A stretch of 64,000 nt of DNA from Lutjanus erythropterus (Eukaryota; Chordata; Actinopteri; Lutjaniformes; Lutjanidae): the NCBI GenBank assembly GCA_020091685.1, contig CM034601.1, forward strand, positions 13,316,472 through 13,380,471. Reading direction: 5' to 3'. The notes under the pieces are model-generated. The model made no database searches. It had not been told where the DNA came from and worked only from the letters and a program-made list of their open reading frames with translations. The translations under genes were made by a program, and so were the position numbers. Each line of letters opens with the position of its first letter. The stretch's first letter is position 1. Below, in pieces: positions 11,590 through 24,850 of this stretch.

Positions 11590-11728
11590 TTCTGTTCTTT
11601 TAATTTGCATTTTAATGTTTTCTGCTTTTTGCTGCTCTTTCTTTTGTTAGTGTTTTAATGCATTATGTAAAGCACTTTGAATTTCCTTTGTGTATGAAAT
11701 GCGCAATAAAAACACTCTTGCCTTGCCT
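11590..11728 (+). mobile_element. LINE 3' tail (L2/Rex-like)
   Basis: The words ATGTAAAGCACTTTGAATTT, then GTGTATGAAATGCGCAATAA, then CTTGCCTTGCC match the characteristic 3' end of L2-like LINEs, which end in a short repeated tail. No reverse-transcriptase coding sequence precedes it, so this is a 5'-truncated insertion of the kind target-primed integration leaves. Confidence 0.65.
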
Positions 11729-14270
11729 ATCATAGTTAGTCTTAAAATTTATTTCGATTTGAAGTTTCTATTTCATCGCTGCTTTGATGTATGGACAGAC
11801 AGCTCTATGCTATTTAAAGATGTGTAAGAAGTGTGTCGAAAAATTAAATCTCCAACCTACAGGGGAGCAACAGGAGCTCAGTCTGGCAAACTGTCATGTA
11901 TTGCTGTTATCTGTCTATTCTGTTCACTTCTGTTTAGTCTTTGTGTTTCTCTGAGATATGTTCTTACACGTAAGACACAAGTGGTGGTGAGGGAGGGGAG
12001 GAAACTAGCAGATAAAAGAACACATAATAATCACTTCAGCTATAAATATAAATATCATTATATTTTACAGTCTGTACTTAATCACAGCTAAAAAAAAATA
12101 TCACTCATGAATATTTACAAATGAAATTGTTCTCTGCTTGTATTTGTTTATCCTATGTGTCAAATCAATAATGATGTCACCAATGTTACGTGAGTGTGGA
12201 ATACCAGAGATAATAAAACAAACAATAATTAACCTAAATCCTGCAGGAGACATAAAAGGCATATTAAAGGTTCCCTGTGGAGTTATCTTGTAACAAACAC
12301 TGTATTATTTTTTCATTCAGCGTGTCTAACCAAAATGCATTGTGTGAATCATTAAGACCTAACCAAGATAATGATTGCATTTCCTTCCCCATAAATCGTT
12401 TGCAACGCTTATTTATTACATATTAGGAACTTCTTTGTTTGCATTCATGTTGTTCTTCCTCGCTGCAGTGCTCCCTCCCCAACTAAAACAACAGACGTCA
12501 TACTATGAATTTGCATTTGCGAATGTGCATACCATAGCACCCCCACTTATTCATGTAGCCTATATTTGTCATTTTGTGGATGTTAATAAAACAAGAGATA
12601 CAAATAAAATAGGAAACCCCACGTCAAAATATTGCTGGTCCAACAGGAATCACAACTGGTCATCCTTTTTAGCAGTCAAAAACAATATCAAATGGATTTA
12701 AATTAAAATTTTAATAGACATTGAAAGAAAATTGATCTTTCTTCCTTTGTGTGCATGACCTCTGCAGCAGCGTGTGGGTGTTTGTGTGTGTGATTGACAG
12801 CGGAGCTGGCTGAGCCCCAGCAGGAGCACGGGGAGACAAAGTGAGCAAAGTCGTGCTGGAAATGCTAGCTTACAATCTTTGGGGAGATCATGGATGCATA
12901 ATAGGACTAGACAGGGTATTGCCACTCAACCTTACTTCCAATTTTTCCCTGTGACCACTTGTGGTTTTGCAGCACAAGTATTTTCTTCATAAGCTACAAC
13001 AACAAAACGAGACATCTGTAAAACTGTTGACAGGACACCTCAGATTGCAAACAAGATCAATTATGAGTCTTTTAATTATGATTTTTTGATACAAGTCTTA
13101 AAACTTTCCTAGAGCCTTCATCACAATGTAAAGTCTATGGGAGGATCTAGAAGAAGCTAGAAAACCTTTTAGTGCATGCACCTGGCGAGCAACTTCCACT
13201 GAACTGAATGGGCACCATCGTTGCATCCAGCATCCAGTTCATAAGTACGGTGATGTAACTGCTTTATACTAAGGTGATCAGACGTCTCTGTTTCCCAATT
13301 ACAGTTATTTTAATGATATACTGACATTGATATTTGCTGTATGAAAACAAGTACTCAATCTACAAAGGTGTAAAACTAACAGCATTCTGACTGGTTAATG
13401 CAAAGATATAGGGTGCTATTCTGAAAGTGAAAAATATCATTGTCAAATCAGGTGAACATAAATATATTTTCTATGAAATGACTTCCAAGGATATGTGATT
13501 TGCTGAGCAGATACTGTGCGCTGTGGCAGGAAAATAACATTCAATTGCTTCTGATGTCCGGCGCCGAAAAACTGGATAAATAGCTCAGCAGCTCTCAAAT
13601 CTGACAAAGCTTCCCGTGTTATCATTGCCGTTGTTAGCCCTTCACTGACATGTCTGTGGTACTGTATATTAACAAGCTCGCTGTATCTATTGTGTGACTT
13701 TCATTGCACAGCAGGACCTCAAGTAATGTTTGTCTCGGTTCAGTTCACAGAGAAAAAGAGATAACGCATTAAATGTCCTTTTACTAATCTTGTCAATGCG
13801 ATAGTGGCTCCAGGACACAGCTGAAGCTGGATCAGCCTATTGTGCACAAAGGCTTGTATCATTGTTTGCTCCACAATGCCTGGCAGTGTGCATCATTCAG
13901 CTATGTTGCTGAGAAAATCATCCTGGCTAGTGCCAACAATGGCGATACACACGGCTGATCTGATTGCCGTGCAGGAGCGCTCGCTTTCATCTGTAATGCT
14001 GGAAAACAGATCATGTAGCTGAAGCTCTTATCTTGGAGATGGATGCTGACAGCTAACACAGGCTTCCTGCGCTTCCTCCTGGTTTTTTTTTTCTGCTGGC
14101 TCTTAATCTTTTATTTCCTCCTCTGCACCTCTCTGGTATTGCTGTTCCTTTGCTCCTTTCCACTGTTACTCCACCTATCTCTATACCTAATTATGCTGCT
14201 TCACTGCCTAGAAAGGGCAATTTCTTATCCATGATTTCTGTAACTCGTCTTTTATTTCTTCCTTTTACCA
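11729..14270. other. No gene seen; mixed unassigned DNA
   Basis: 12240-12340 (AGGTTCCCTGTGGAGTTATC) and 12740-12880 (CTGCAGCAGCGTGTGGGTGT, then GATTGACAGCGGAGC) have the feel of diverged interspersed repeats, but no second copy is in the window. 13640-14040 is non-repetitive and moderately GC-rich (CACACGGCTGATCTGATTGC) and might be regulatory. No exon was found. Confidence 0.35.
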
Positions 14271-14274
14271 TTCC

Positions 14275-14630
14275 TCCCTTACACTGATGGACCCAAGGGG
14301 GTGCAAGTGGTGTTTGTCTCCCCTCTGTGCGCCCATATAAAAAAAAAATGCAGTGAAAATGTGATCTTGGATGTGGGAGAAAACCATGATAGAATGTCTG
14401 GTGTGCCCCTCCTTTGGAAAAAATGTAGTGAAGTGCATTTCAAATGAAGAAAACTTGGGGAGGTGCCCTCTAAGATGCCTTCCGATGGAGAAAACGTAGT
14501 GAAGTGCCCTCCCAGGTGCCATCCTTTGGGGAAAACCTGGTGACATATTGAGTGCTTTCCAGTGGAGAAAATATGGTGAAGTGCAATCTAGGGTGCCCTT
14601 CCAGTGAACAAAATAGGATGAAGTGCCACA
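14275..14630 (+). repeat. Degenerate minisatellite with GTGAAGTGC/GGTGCCCT unit
   Basis: A unit of roughly 45-60 bases recurs about five times. Each carries a CCTTTGGAAAAAATGTAGTG or TTCCAGTGGAGAAAATATGG type phrase followed by GAAGTGC and then GGTGCCCT or a variant. Units differ in length and are interrupted near 14540. The short reverse-strand frame across it (14546 down to 14265) is an effect of the repeat. Confidence 0.75.
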
Positions 14631-14811
14631 TACGCTGCTCTACATGGCCTACATGCTTCTAAAATGATACTTAGTTAGTGGTTCTCTGTGTGTTTTTATT
14701 ACAGAGGGATAGTTGTTGTGCTTTAAGTCACATAAGAAAACAGTTTTAATCTAAAGCTGGTACTGGAACTGTTTCACCAAAAATGCATGACTTTCAGCGC
14801 AATGATGTTTT

Positions 14812-15080
14812 TGCCCCCGCCCTTCACACTGCCCGAGTTCGCCACTGCTCCCTTATCATCGCTCCCTCCATCTACCCGGCCCACTTCCCATCTATCTTTT
14901 CCACCCTCTAACCTCTCCCATCCTCCACCCATTGCCTCTGCCTCCTTCCCCTGCCTTTTCTCACTTTCCATCCTAATTCAATACCTTTCACCCTTTCAGT
15001 GCTCTTCACCACCTTTCCTTTACACTTCCATCCACACCCTTCATTCACCTGTTTCTTCTTTTATCAGTCTCTTCATCACT
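14812..15080 (+). other. Pyrimidine-rich tract (C/T on the plus strand)
   Basis: Over about 270 bases the plus strand is strongly C and T, for example CTTTTCCACCCTCTAACCTC and CTGCCTCCTTCCCCTGCCTT. It could form triplex (H-DNA) structures or act as an extended polypyrimidine region. The frames across it (plus 14787-15116, minus 14971-14774) are low-complexity and not believed. Confidence 0.6.
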
Positions 15081-16684
15081 TGCTCAGGCCAGCTGCATGT
15101 AGCCCCCATCGCCTGATCTTAAGAAGATAGCTGATGCTATTTTAAGCCATGCATATTCTCCCTCCTCTTCCCTTCCATGGAGAGCTGGCAGCCACAAAGA
15201 AGAACATGAAACATGCATTCTTCCCTCACAACCAGACTTTCTCTTCCTGATTGTGACTTTGAAATCAGTATAATTAGCCCCATTGTCAGGGGACGAGCCG
15301 GTCGGACAGAAATAGCAGATTTCTCTCCATATGCCGCTGCTAAATAGATGATTTAATTGTCTTGAAGTTTTGTCAAAGGACTTGGAGTAGGTAGAACACA
15401 AGCATTATATGCTTAATATGGATTATTTTAACAGTGTGTGTCTGCGTCATTCACTGAGAAGAAAAATGCCATCATCATTCCTGCTCCATTTCCATCTCCC
15501 AGATTAGTCTCTGGCTCAGTCCCAGTGGCCACCCTGAGAATTGAGCCCTCATAGACTTTAATAGACATAATCTGCATGATTAGTGAAAGTACCTAAAGTG
15601 GTTGCTTTATGAAGATTGGGGCCACAGAGTTTGAAATAATTATCTTGTGCAGATGCCTTTCCCTGTCCAGGAAAGTGCCTGTGCCATATTTCACGGTATT
15701 TGGCCTGTTTCTGAATATAATAATTCCCTTTCTGTTATTAGTCTTCATAATCAGACACTTATTTTACAAAGGACAGTGCTTCCTGCTGCAAGCCTTACCT
15801 TCTTCTGTGTCTTGTTCTTGCCATGTATTTTTGATGATTTCTGACTTCCCCTATTAACATTAGACGGCTGTGAATTTCTAGAGCATTGCAGACCTACACA
15901 ACAAGAAACACTCAAAATCCTGAAGCGCTGCTGATTTTAGATTGAGGAATCCTTAAGCCAACAGTAAGACTGAAATATGTCAGTGTGTGGACTAAATTTG
16001 CTTAATATTTAAGGTCACTGTTAGTGGACACTATTGTCCCAAAGGTTTCAGAAAATAAAAGAGCCATATCTAAAAACAAGACTCTTCACTAAGCTCCTCC
16101 TCTGACCAGCAACTGTCCAATCATAAATTGGCAATCATATGTAGCAGTACTCAGTGTTGCATGAGTTTGGAGGGTGGTGTCTTTTTTGTAGTCTTTTAAA
16201 AACTACAACAGCAAACTTGTGGGAAATGGATTAAACTTTGTCTTTATCTCCTCTAACGTAAGCTGCAAACAGTCGTCTGGTTTACTAAAGCCAACTTACT
16301 ATCTGCAGGAACGTTACCTTCAGCCAAACTTGTGTTAGATACCGCTGCATTCTTCCTCCTCACTCCTTTGAGGAGGAGGAGGATGTGGCTCGCTCTCTTA
16401 GGTCGAGGCCGGGTCACTTTAACTTTTATCCCAGCTCTCTTCCCGGGGCAGTCATGGTCGGACCCGTCTGGTTCAGTGACCATCTCAAAATGGCTGCTGT
16501 GGTATTGAATGTGTGAATTTATTTACTTTCTCACTGCGTATGCATTTTACACTGACACCACATACATTGATGTCTCCTTTCATTTCATGTTACTGCAACA
16601 GAGTACTTTTTAAACACTATACCAAGATTATAGGCAAAATGTGAACTTAGTGTAGTGTGAATATACTTTCTAGCGTGAATGTAA
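15081..16684. other. No gene seen; unassigned DNA
   Basis: No exon was recognised. 16280-16500 has CG-containing words (GGTCGAGGCCGGGTCACTTT, CTTCCCGGGGCAGTCATGGT) and an 11-base GAGGAGGAGGA run. It could be part of an old repeat or a small regulatory island, and there is no evidence to choose. The segment near 15240-15400 is listed separately. Confidence 0.35.
15240..15400. promoter_or_regulatory. Candidate conserved non-coding element
   Basis: The segment is non-repetitive and combines a CG-containing block (GGGGACGAGCCGGTCGGACA) with AT cores (AGTATAATTAGCCCCATTGT, TAAATAGATGATTTAATTGT). Such mixtures are typical of developmental enhancers in vertebrates, but conservation could not be tested here. 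Confidence 0.2.
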
Positions 16685-17115
16685 GACACATTTTGTGTAT
16701 TTGACTCACCTGTCATTTCCAACCCTGCATTTTCTCACCTGCCCAGCAGACAGCATTGTCAAGCTTTCCCCTCCTCCACTGATCACCTGATTCATTAGCT
16801 TCCCTGCACAGCTGTCTCTTATTTCCTCATTAGCTTCTCAGCACATAGAGTGGGCAGTTTACCCCTGCTGTGTGTCAGATTGCCCAACTCGCTTTAGCAC
16901 TTTAGCTGCTGGTTCCTGCCTGATTACCTGTTCTTGCCTTACCTCCTGTCTTTTATGTTTTTTTTTTCTTCTAGCTTCTTGTTTATCTGGTCCTTCTTAC
17001 TGCCAGCTTGTTGCCTGTCAGACCTTTTAGTGAATTAATTAAAACTTAATTATACCTGTTTTATGTAGTGGCTCTGCCCATGGGTCCAAGTTCAGTTGTG
17101 ACCTGTGACAAAAGA
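16685..17115 (+). mobile_element. Probable retroelement 3' region fragment
   Basis: The text runs ACTCACCTGTCATTTCCAAC, CACCTGCCCAGCAGACAGC, CTGATCACCTGATTCATTAG, and finally CTGCCCATGGGTCCAAGTTC followed by TGTGACCTGTGACA. In my memory this order, ending in a GGGTCC...GTGACA phrase, is seen in the 3' untranslated parts of several fish retroelements. No coding sequence or terminal repeat was found, so the class is open. Confidence 0.45.
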
Positions 17116-17892
17116 AACTCAATAATTTATATGTAATGAATAAAGAACACATTTTACAAGGCTTTGTATTAAATGTTGAATCACTGCTTGCTATAACATA
17201 AACACACAATAGTTTGCTCTATAGTAAGCAGTAAATATTAGACTGCTTTATTGTCCGTTAGAGTCACATCAAATGGAAATTTGTCTTTGGCACTGGCATA
17301 TAGAGATAATACCCCAAACTGGTCAGTTATGAACGTACCTTAAGCAACTCTGTCAGTCCAGATCAGCTCAGGAGTTCACATGAGCTCACTTTAGTTCCAA
17401 AAACCTAACACAGAAGAAGAAAAAAATACCATCTTGTCACCGTCCTCTGGCTATGGTGCTTCAAACATATCTGAACATGTCCAATAATAAAGCTGATAGA
17501 CAGTGTGTCCATATTTTAGGTTGTTTTCAGGTTGTAGTGGTGTTTGACGCAGACAGTAGAGAGGAAATGCCTCAAGCATTTCAGAGCAGAGAAAACTGCC
17601 TCTAAATTTATGTTATTTTATTCCATGAAATGAATGAATGAATGCACACTGAATTCAGAAGAATCATTAATTAATTTATGTGTTTTGGGGTAATTTGATG
17701 AAACGTGAAGACATTGCAATACATGCAGAATGTCATGACTAGGATATAACCACAAATATTCTGGCCATCACTTCAATTCAGTGTTGTTAGACATTTCTGC
17801 CCCCTGGATAGACTAAAGCATTGAGTTGGCATCAAGGTGACTACTGATGAAATTGTCTCATCATCATCGTGTGCGGTTCCACACGATGACTG
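17116..17892. other. No gene seen; unassigned DNA
   Basis: AT-rich sequence with a short AATG repeat near 17629-17644 and no exon-like frame. A self-complementary pair, ATCGTGTGCGG and CCACACGATGA, sits at about 17867-17889. Confidence 0.4.
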
Positions 17893-18545
17893 ACCATTGC
17901 ATTAAGAAATTGGTTCAGTCTTGCTTTTTGCAACTCAAAAATATTATCAGAATAAGTTTAGTACTGCTGAAGACAACGTAGAGCAAATCATCCATGCTTG
18001 TGTCTCTTCCCTAACATAAGTCCTTATTATTCTTGTTTAAGCAAGTCTGTACTTGCTCGACTTAAATTAGTTCAGAATGCAGCAGCCGTGATTTTAAAAA
18101 AGACCTAACAAAGAGAGCACATTATTCCCTCATTCTGACCCACTTATATTAGCTCCTACCCCACATGGCATGGGACCTTTTTATATTTCTGAACTTAGAA
18201 ATTAATACTCTACACCAAGATTACTCAGATCTGCTGATCATCTGTGTCCGTCCCATATTTTAAACATTCTTTACAACCCAAAACCAAAAGTTTTTTTCTT
18301 GCAGTTTCTAATTTTATTTGGCCTTTGCTTTGTTTTATTCTGTGTAATATTATTTGTGTCTGTGCACTGTTACAGATTGTTTTGCTTCTTATGGTGCTAT
18401 TATTGCTGAGTATCTGTTTCCTTCATAAATTCTGTTTTATTTGCTGTTTTTATGCTGTGTGTAATTTATGTAATATGCATTTATAATTACCAGTGAAGCA
18501 CTTCGGAACTCCTGTTTTGAAAAGTGCTATATAAATAAAGCTCAG
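17893..18545 (+). mobile_element. Decayed L2-like LINE, 3' part with tail
   Basis: Broken frames read as the end of a LINE ORF2: an I-K-K-L-V-Q-S-like step near 17898, then TAGTTCAGAATGCAGCAGCC (the L-V-Q-N-A-A-A phrase) at 18068-18087, then TTCTGACCCACTTATATTAG. The 3' end GTGAAGCACTTCGGAACTCC, then AAAAGTGCTATATAAATAAAG, is the typical L2 tail. The segment at about 18290-18480 is T-rich and more diverged. Frameshifts and stops make it non-functional. Confidence 0.8.
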
Positions 18546-18718
18546 TTACTTACAGAGGCTGACGTCTACAGCCAGTTGGCCAACAATAACACCACCCAAA
18601 CAAACACTGTGCCATAACATACACTATATCAATGCAAGGCTAAGCAGTATTTTGCAGTGAGCATGGAACCATTTTGCAACTGAAATGGAGCTGATCAGTC
18701 ATCCATTTATCTGTGAAG

Positions 18719-19585
18719 TACAACCATAATTTAAAAAAAAAACAATTCCACATAAACAAAAACAGATTGCAATGATCTGCGAAAACTTTTCAGCTTGTAT
18801 TCAACTGAAAACAGACCAAAGACAATATATTTAATGTTCAAACTGATTAACTTCATTGTTTTTTTTTTGTAAATGCACACTCACTCTGAATTTGATACCT
18901 GAAATAAGCAGGTAAGTCTCTGAAAGACACTGTCTGGATTATAGCGTATCGCACCTTAAAACCTGTATGTACCTGCAATCATTAATGGGGCCTTCACAGA
19001 CAGTTACCCATGATGCCATGGGCACTGCTGCATCCCCATACCATCACAGATGCCGGCTTTTGAAGTTAGCGCTGGTAACAAGCTGGAATCCTCTCGTCTT
19101 CAGTCTGGAGGTCACAACGTCCAGGATTTCTGAAAACAATCTGAAATATGGACTCCTCAGACCCTAATGGCTCAAAGGTATAATCTATAACATTTTCCTC
19201 AAAAAACTATGTATAGACTCATATTACATACCATTGTACAACGGTTTTCCAAAGTGTTCCTGAACCCATGTGATATCCTTTATACAATCGTGTGTTTTTA
19301 ATGCAGGTTTTAATGCAGTGCTGCTTGAGAGTAACAGGCATTCAAGGTTGTCATACTTGAGAGTAACAGGCATTCAAGTCTTGTCATTATGTGCAGACAT
19401 TTCTCTGGATTCTCTGAATCTTTTAATGATATTATGGATTGTAGATGGTGAAATTCCTTGCAACTGTGTGCTGAGAAATGTTCTTGAACTGATGTTTGAA
19501 CATTAAATATCTTGTCTTTGTACTGTGTTCAATCTAATACAACTCCAAACGAATTAGCAAAGGATTGCATTCTGTTTTAATTAAC
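18719..19585 (-). mobile_element. Decayed Tc1-type transposon, copy B (reverse orientation)
   Basis: Reverse-complemented transposase text is clear: AAACCTGTATGTACCTGCAA, CATTAATGGGGCCTTCACAG, CATGATGCCATGGGCACTGC and CCCCATACCATCACAGATGC cover the catalytic-domain region. Near 19400-19450, ATTCTCTGAATCTTTTAATG and TATTATGGATTGTAGATGGT cover the N-terminal DNA-binding region. The left end keeps subterminal words (ATATTTAATGTTCAAACTGA) and the right end is ragged. Parts between are deleted or replaced. A 20-base phrase, GAGAGTAACAGGCATTCAAG, is duplicated in tandem (19327 and 19359). Confidence 0.85.
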
Positions 19586-22500
19586 GCGAGGACCCCAGAG
19601 GATTAATGACGGCCACAGTGGAAGCCGATGAGAACTGTAAATAAATACAAGTCTCAGTCGCTGTACAGAATGTCTTGTTTATTGGTTGTTGTCATACATT
19701 TTCAAAATTACTATATGCTTTGTATCTAAAGACTCTCAGATGAATTGTACTGTCTCTAAAGGCAGACGTTGTAACACCTGGAATACAGGGTGACTCTCAC
19801 CGTGGATGATTAGCTGTTGACAAATAACATTCAGTTTAATTACTGGGAGTAAATCTACATATAATTTAATATCATAAAAACATTGATAGACAGGTGTTTA
19901 TATAATTTGATAATTACCAAAATAGTATTTAATTAACATTTTCTGAACGATTCATGGTGAACCAAGTATTCCCATGAACTATGATTATATGCCCCTGGTG
20001 AGAATCACTCTGTTTTGCAGGAGCTTTGTCACACTGTAGAGTTGACTTTTTATTTGTTAATGTTAAACACCTGTGGAGGAACAGCAGACACTATCAACAC
20101 ATTTGTGCTTATCTATTTTTTTTTTTTTTTGCAAGTTTTCTTTTTTATGTTAAATATCAGTTTTTGACATATTCTTTTTCACAAGAACAGACTAAGTTAA
20201 ATCTGTTATAAGTTTTGTATACCAACATGCTCACAATGTTTCTGAACCATTTTTTCTTTTTTCTTTTAGTGTCAGAACAACAATAACCAAAACAGACGCC
20301 CTTTTTGTTTTGAACAGCATGTGCCAGATCGGCCGTGGTGGTGTCAGAAAACGTGATTTCCTCTGTGGTTCGCAGGCTCATCAAAGGCAGGAGGAAAAGA
20401 AGACGGCCTGCGGTCATGTGCGCAGGCTTCACTAGCAGGACATGACTATAACTTCAGGAAAGAAAATCACAGACTGTAGTCGGGCACTCCAAAACAACAT
20501 AAACCGACAAACTCAACATCAGTTCACAGTCTCTCTTCATTTTCATACATCACATTTGACTTAAAAACAAAATTGCAGTCATTTATCAATAAGATTTACA
20601 TCTGTTGCTCTTTTCAGGCCCAAAGGACTGAACATCATGTGCTCTGAAGGTGAAAACTGTTCAGCACGATCTACAATCTTTCTCTCTCATGACAGACACA
20701 TTATTTGTGGCTGTGTTGTGCATGTAAGGTGATTATTATTAACATATTGATCTCTTTTTCAAATACTTTCATGTTTGTGTTTCTTCATTAACTTTATACA
20801 TTGTGCAAAAAACAGCTGTAGTCTACACTAGAAGGCCACCAGGTGTCTTGGTATTCATTTTCACTCTGTGTCTGTTCGACAGCATTTCTTATCACTTCTT
20901 GTGACAAATCTGTGTATGAAAATGCTCCCAGATAGATTTCTGTGACTGTTTGACCTTGTTGTTGAATTATCTGAAAGTAAAGAAACCCAACACATTTGTA
21001 AAATCACAGGCAGAGTCAGGAAAACATGATCCATAATATCAACTTGCTTTCTCTGGGCAGAACATGAACAGCACAAGACTAACTACTGCAGATGTCAAAA
21101 ATAACTTTACCTAAAATTAAAAAATGCAAAATTCTCTCTCTCCAAGCAGAGACTTTTCCCTTTCGCATGAATCATCTTTGCACCAGTTTGGATCATTTGG
21201 CCAGATAATAATTGTACCAGCAACTAAAAACAAGTTTTATGGATAAATAGAGAGAAATCTTGATATTTTTAAATCAGCATGCTTTTCTCAGAAAGTTTCA
21301 CAAAGCCAAAAACAAATAGAGGAAAACTATCATCTGGCCCAATGTTCAAATCCAACTATTTCCTCCTCTATTTATAAGATGTAGGCATACATGTGACATT
21401 TCGTCACAAGTCGTTGTTGTTTGTAACTGGTCAGTGTGACCCTACTGTATGCTATCCAACACCAAGATGTGTGGAAAACTGAGCATATTTCCCAGGAAAA
21501 CTAACAGGGAATATCTGTCCAAAGATTTCTATAAAGTGCAGTCACTTTTATTGTGTTTTGGCTCTTCACTCCAGCACACAAGATTTAAAACGAAACAGAC
21601 CGTCTGTTAAAGTTATTTAACTTGAGGCTGTTTACATCCACACGAGATAACAGGTTGGGAAATGCAGAAATGTGGCCTCCAAATTAAGTTGTCTTATTCA
21701 ATATTTGGTTGCAAATCCTTTGCAGTCAATGCTGCACGCCCTGCCAGGCCTATACTGCAGCTGTCACTTCTTGCTGGATTTAGGCGCTCTTTGCATTCAG
21801 CAGCAAAACACATGATCAGTTCAACGGAGGTGAAGTGACTGATCTGATCATTCCACAACGCTTTGTTGTCTTGCCTGTCTTAGAATGTCCTTCTGCATTT
21901 TCCTTTACTGGTAGCCTGATATCAGACTGAATCGTAAACTCGTTAAAGCTGGATCCAACCCTTTATCAACCTCAATCTGGCCCTTTGATCACTTATAAAT
22001 ATTTCAAAAAGGGATGTCATTATTTTCTTTAAAGCTGCTACAAGGATTTTTTTAAGTGGTTGTGAAACAGTCTCAGCGACCTACATAAGTTAATCAGACC
22101 ATCTGTGAGAAGATCGGCAATTTCTGTATAATTGTTCTTAATGTCTGCCACCGAGATTGTTTTCCCAAGCAAAGCTACAGTGAGATAATTTTATTTGTGA
22201 CATATTTTGGAAAAACTTGTAGTGACTTTACATAACCTTCTAACATTTTAATTTTATGGTTGTTTCTATTGATGATTAGAAAGGTGCTTTGTGTTTTCCT
22301 CTACTTTTGAACATAATGTTTCTTTTCCAATTATTAAAAACTAATAATGTGGAGAAATGTAAATAAAAAGCTGCAGTGTTTTCTGTATTTAAATCCCTAA
22401 CTTTAAGGGTCAGACATAGAAAATGTAAACGTCCGGTCCTTTGGCACATTACTTTGTCCAAATCAGGCCCTTATGAAAAATAAAATTGAACAGGCCTGTC

Positions 22501-24559
22501 CTACACGATTCACACACTATTTGGATGTAAACACCCTCAGATATTAGAGGCTGATAGTCAGCACTTGCACCTCATCGTCATTGTATCATTTCAAAGCCAA
22601 TGTTCCAGAGTACGGAGCCAAAACAACAGAAAACATATCACTATCCTAACACTTTCCGACTGCACTGTACAGTTAAAAAAAAAAAAAGCTTCAGGGTTAC
22701 AGTTGAACAGTTTGTACTTTGAGTTTTGAACAAACTTTGCTTTGTGTTTTTGTTTTTTTTTTTTCTTTTTAGGTCTGATCAGAAATTTTCAGATCTACTG
22801 ATTGCAGTTCAGCATCACTGAACCAGCGGCGGCCTCAGTGGCACCGTCAGACAGATGTGCTGACAGTCTTTTTATGACACTGTTGTCTTGAGACCAGGTA
22901 GCTTATCATTTGTTATAGTGGTAAATATATATGTTATAGGTATGTATTATATTGTCGCTCATCCCTGATGGCCCAACACTCTAAATGATAAAACAAAAAT
23001 GGCTGTATTACATTAGCGTCAGTCTACTGCATAACTAAGAACAGCGGAGCAGCCACACCTCATGGATTTGCATGTTATATACAGAGAGTATAATACATTA
23101 TTCTGGTTAGGTATGATTTATGGTGTTTATTTACATATGATATGTAGTCTGGATTAACATAGAACAACTCCAACTGATAAGATAAATGACTTTAAAATGA
23201 AAATTTAATATTCCAGCAATGTAGAAAAATAAGTCATATTCATCGTATTGACATGAGGAAAATGGTTGGTTTGTATCTAGCACCTATAGCAACTGCATCA
23301 CTTTATACTATGATAAACCAAAGCAGACACATGGGCACCACTGAATATAACTAGAAATGTCTTACTACCCATGAACCACTTCTCTCACAGGAAATACATT
23401 TTATGGGCAACATAAGGGCATTTTATAATCTTTTAATTTAAAGAACTTTAGATAGAAAAATAAGTATAATAGGACATTATTTTTTCTATTAACATACCAG
23501 GGATATTTTTAAATAAACTGATCTTTCAATAACTTTAAACTATGCATATTTTATTCTTATTTGTGTGTGCTTTTAATTCAACTTTTTCATTTGTGCTTTG
23601 TAAAAGCTATGATTGTTTATAAAGCCCACTCCTCTGCACTTCCATGAGCTGCAACAACAAATAATGATAAGTTTTAATAAAGTTTGTCTGTGAAATTGAT
23701 TTCCACTGTCGCCTCTGTTTTTATTGTCCCTCTGCTACCAAGAAGGTCATTCTGAACTTCATCTATACAATTAAATTCATCAATATTTACGTCATAACTT
23801 CCTAACCCAGACTACATCTTTCATTACAGCTTTCATAAATATCTTGATTTTTACCTCCAGCTGCTACACACAAAGGCATGTTTCTGCAAGCAATCGTATC
23901 AGCTACTTCCTCTTATGGAAACTTAAAATACATCTGATCAAATTTGTCTCATACATTGGACATAATGATGGTATTTCCTTTTCTTTCTTTTGACTGCTCC
24001 ACAATTGACCCTTCATAAGTCCTGCACCCTTCAGTCAGCGTTCGCCCGTTCCTGTCTCTGTACCTCGATACACCATGTGTTGGGCTTGTCTAAGTTGTAA
24101 AAACCGCCAAATTTTGCAAAAAAAAAATGCAAAAATTGCATGCAAAAATTAGTCATCTTTCAAAATGTCAAAAATGATCCTTTAACCACTTTTAAAGCAC
24201 AAAGCACATAGCATATCTAAGTTTAGAAAACAGGACAGGAGACAGCTGACCAAGGTTCCACCATGGATGTACTATAGAGAACCAGGCACAGTGTCTGAGG
24301 CAGGCCTCCATTAATGTCAGAGCTGCTCAGTGGCACTTCTGTGTCAGAGATTCCACATATGCCTCTGCATTGTACGGCCCATAAAGCAAGCACAGTAGAG
24401 ATTTCCTTCAGCCGAGCGGCTAACTTCCCGTTTAGCCTCTGCTAACTTGGTGGGGATTAAATGATTTAATTGTGCACTTCATCTAGACTTGTTATGGGAT
24501 CAAATCAATCAAATTCTGATATTGAAACGAGTAATTTCACAGGAGTTGTGATGATGTAC
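19586..24559. other. About 5 kb with no recognised gene or repeat
   Basis: This is the quietest part of the window. It contains T or A runs (about 20117-20130, 22675-22687, 22748-22763) and many short chance frames. 20320-20430 is locally GC-richer (CAGATCGGCCGTGGTGGTGT, AAGACGGCCTGCGGTCATGT) and could be regulatory. No splice-bounded frame was found that resembles a DOCK or INSYN2 exon. Confidence 0.4.
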
Positions 24560-24850
24560 AGCTGCTTCTTTTACAGTATAAGTCTATGGGGGTAAAGTCT
24601 TTTTGGCCTCAGAGGATCACATGATATTGTCATTATACAATTTGTCAAACTGGCTTCAAAGGCTGACACTCTTGGCCTTGGGTATCCTTTGGGTAATAAG
24701 CTTGTTTAATTGTTATTGGAGCACAGAGAAGAAGGGGGTGGGACTTAGGAAAGGTCAATTTACTTTACAACATGTTCAGTCCTTTTTATATATGTCCTCT
24801 CTTTCATGTATGAGTCTCCTAAAACAGAGATTCTGATGTCAATAACACTA
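24560..24850 (+). repeat. Interspersed repeat related to 5030-5410
   Basis: AGTATAAGTCTATGGGGGTA opens the block, followed by GGCTTCAAAG and TTATTGGAGCACAGAGAAG with GTGGGACTTAGGAAAGGTC, which align with the block at 5030-5410. The two copies are well diverged. The element class is unknown. Confidence 0.5.

Noticed and set aside
16280..16500. Possible first exon and promoter (ATGGCTGCTGTGG near 16489)
   Set aside because: The frame after that ATG is very short (ATGGCTGCTGTGGTATTGAA, then GTGTGA), and no donor or initiator signal distinguishes it.
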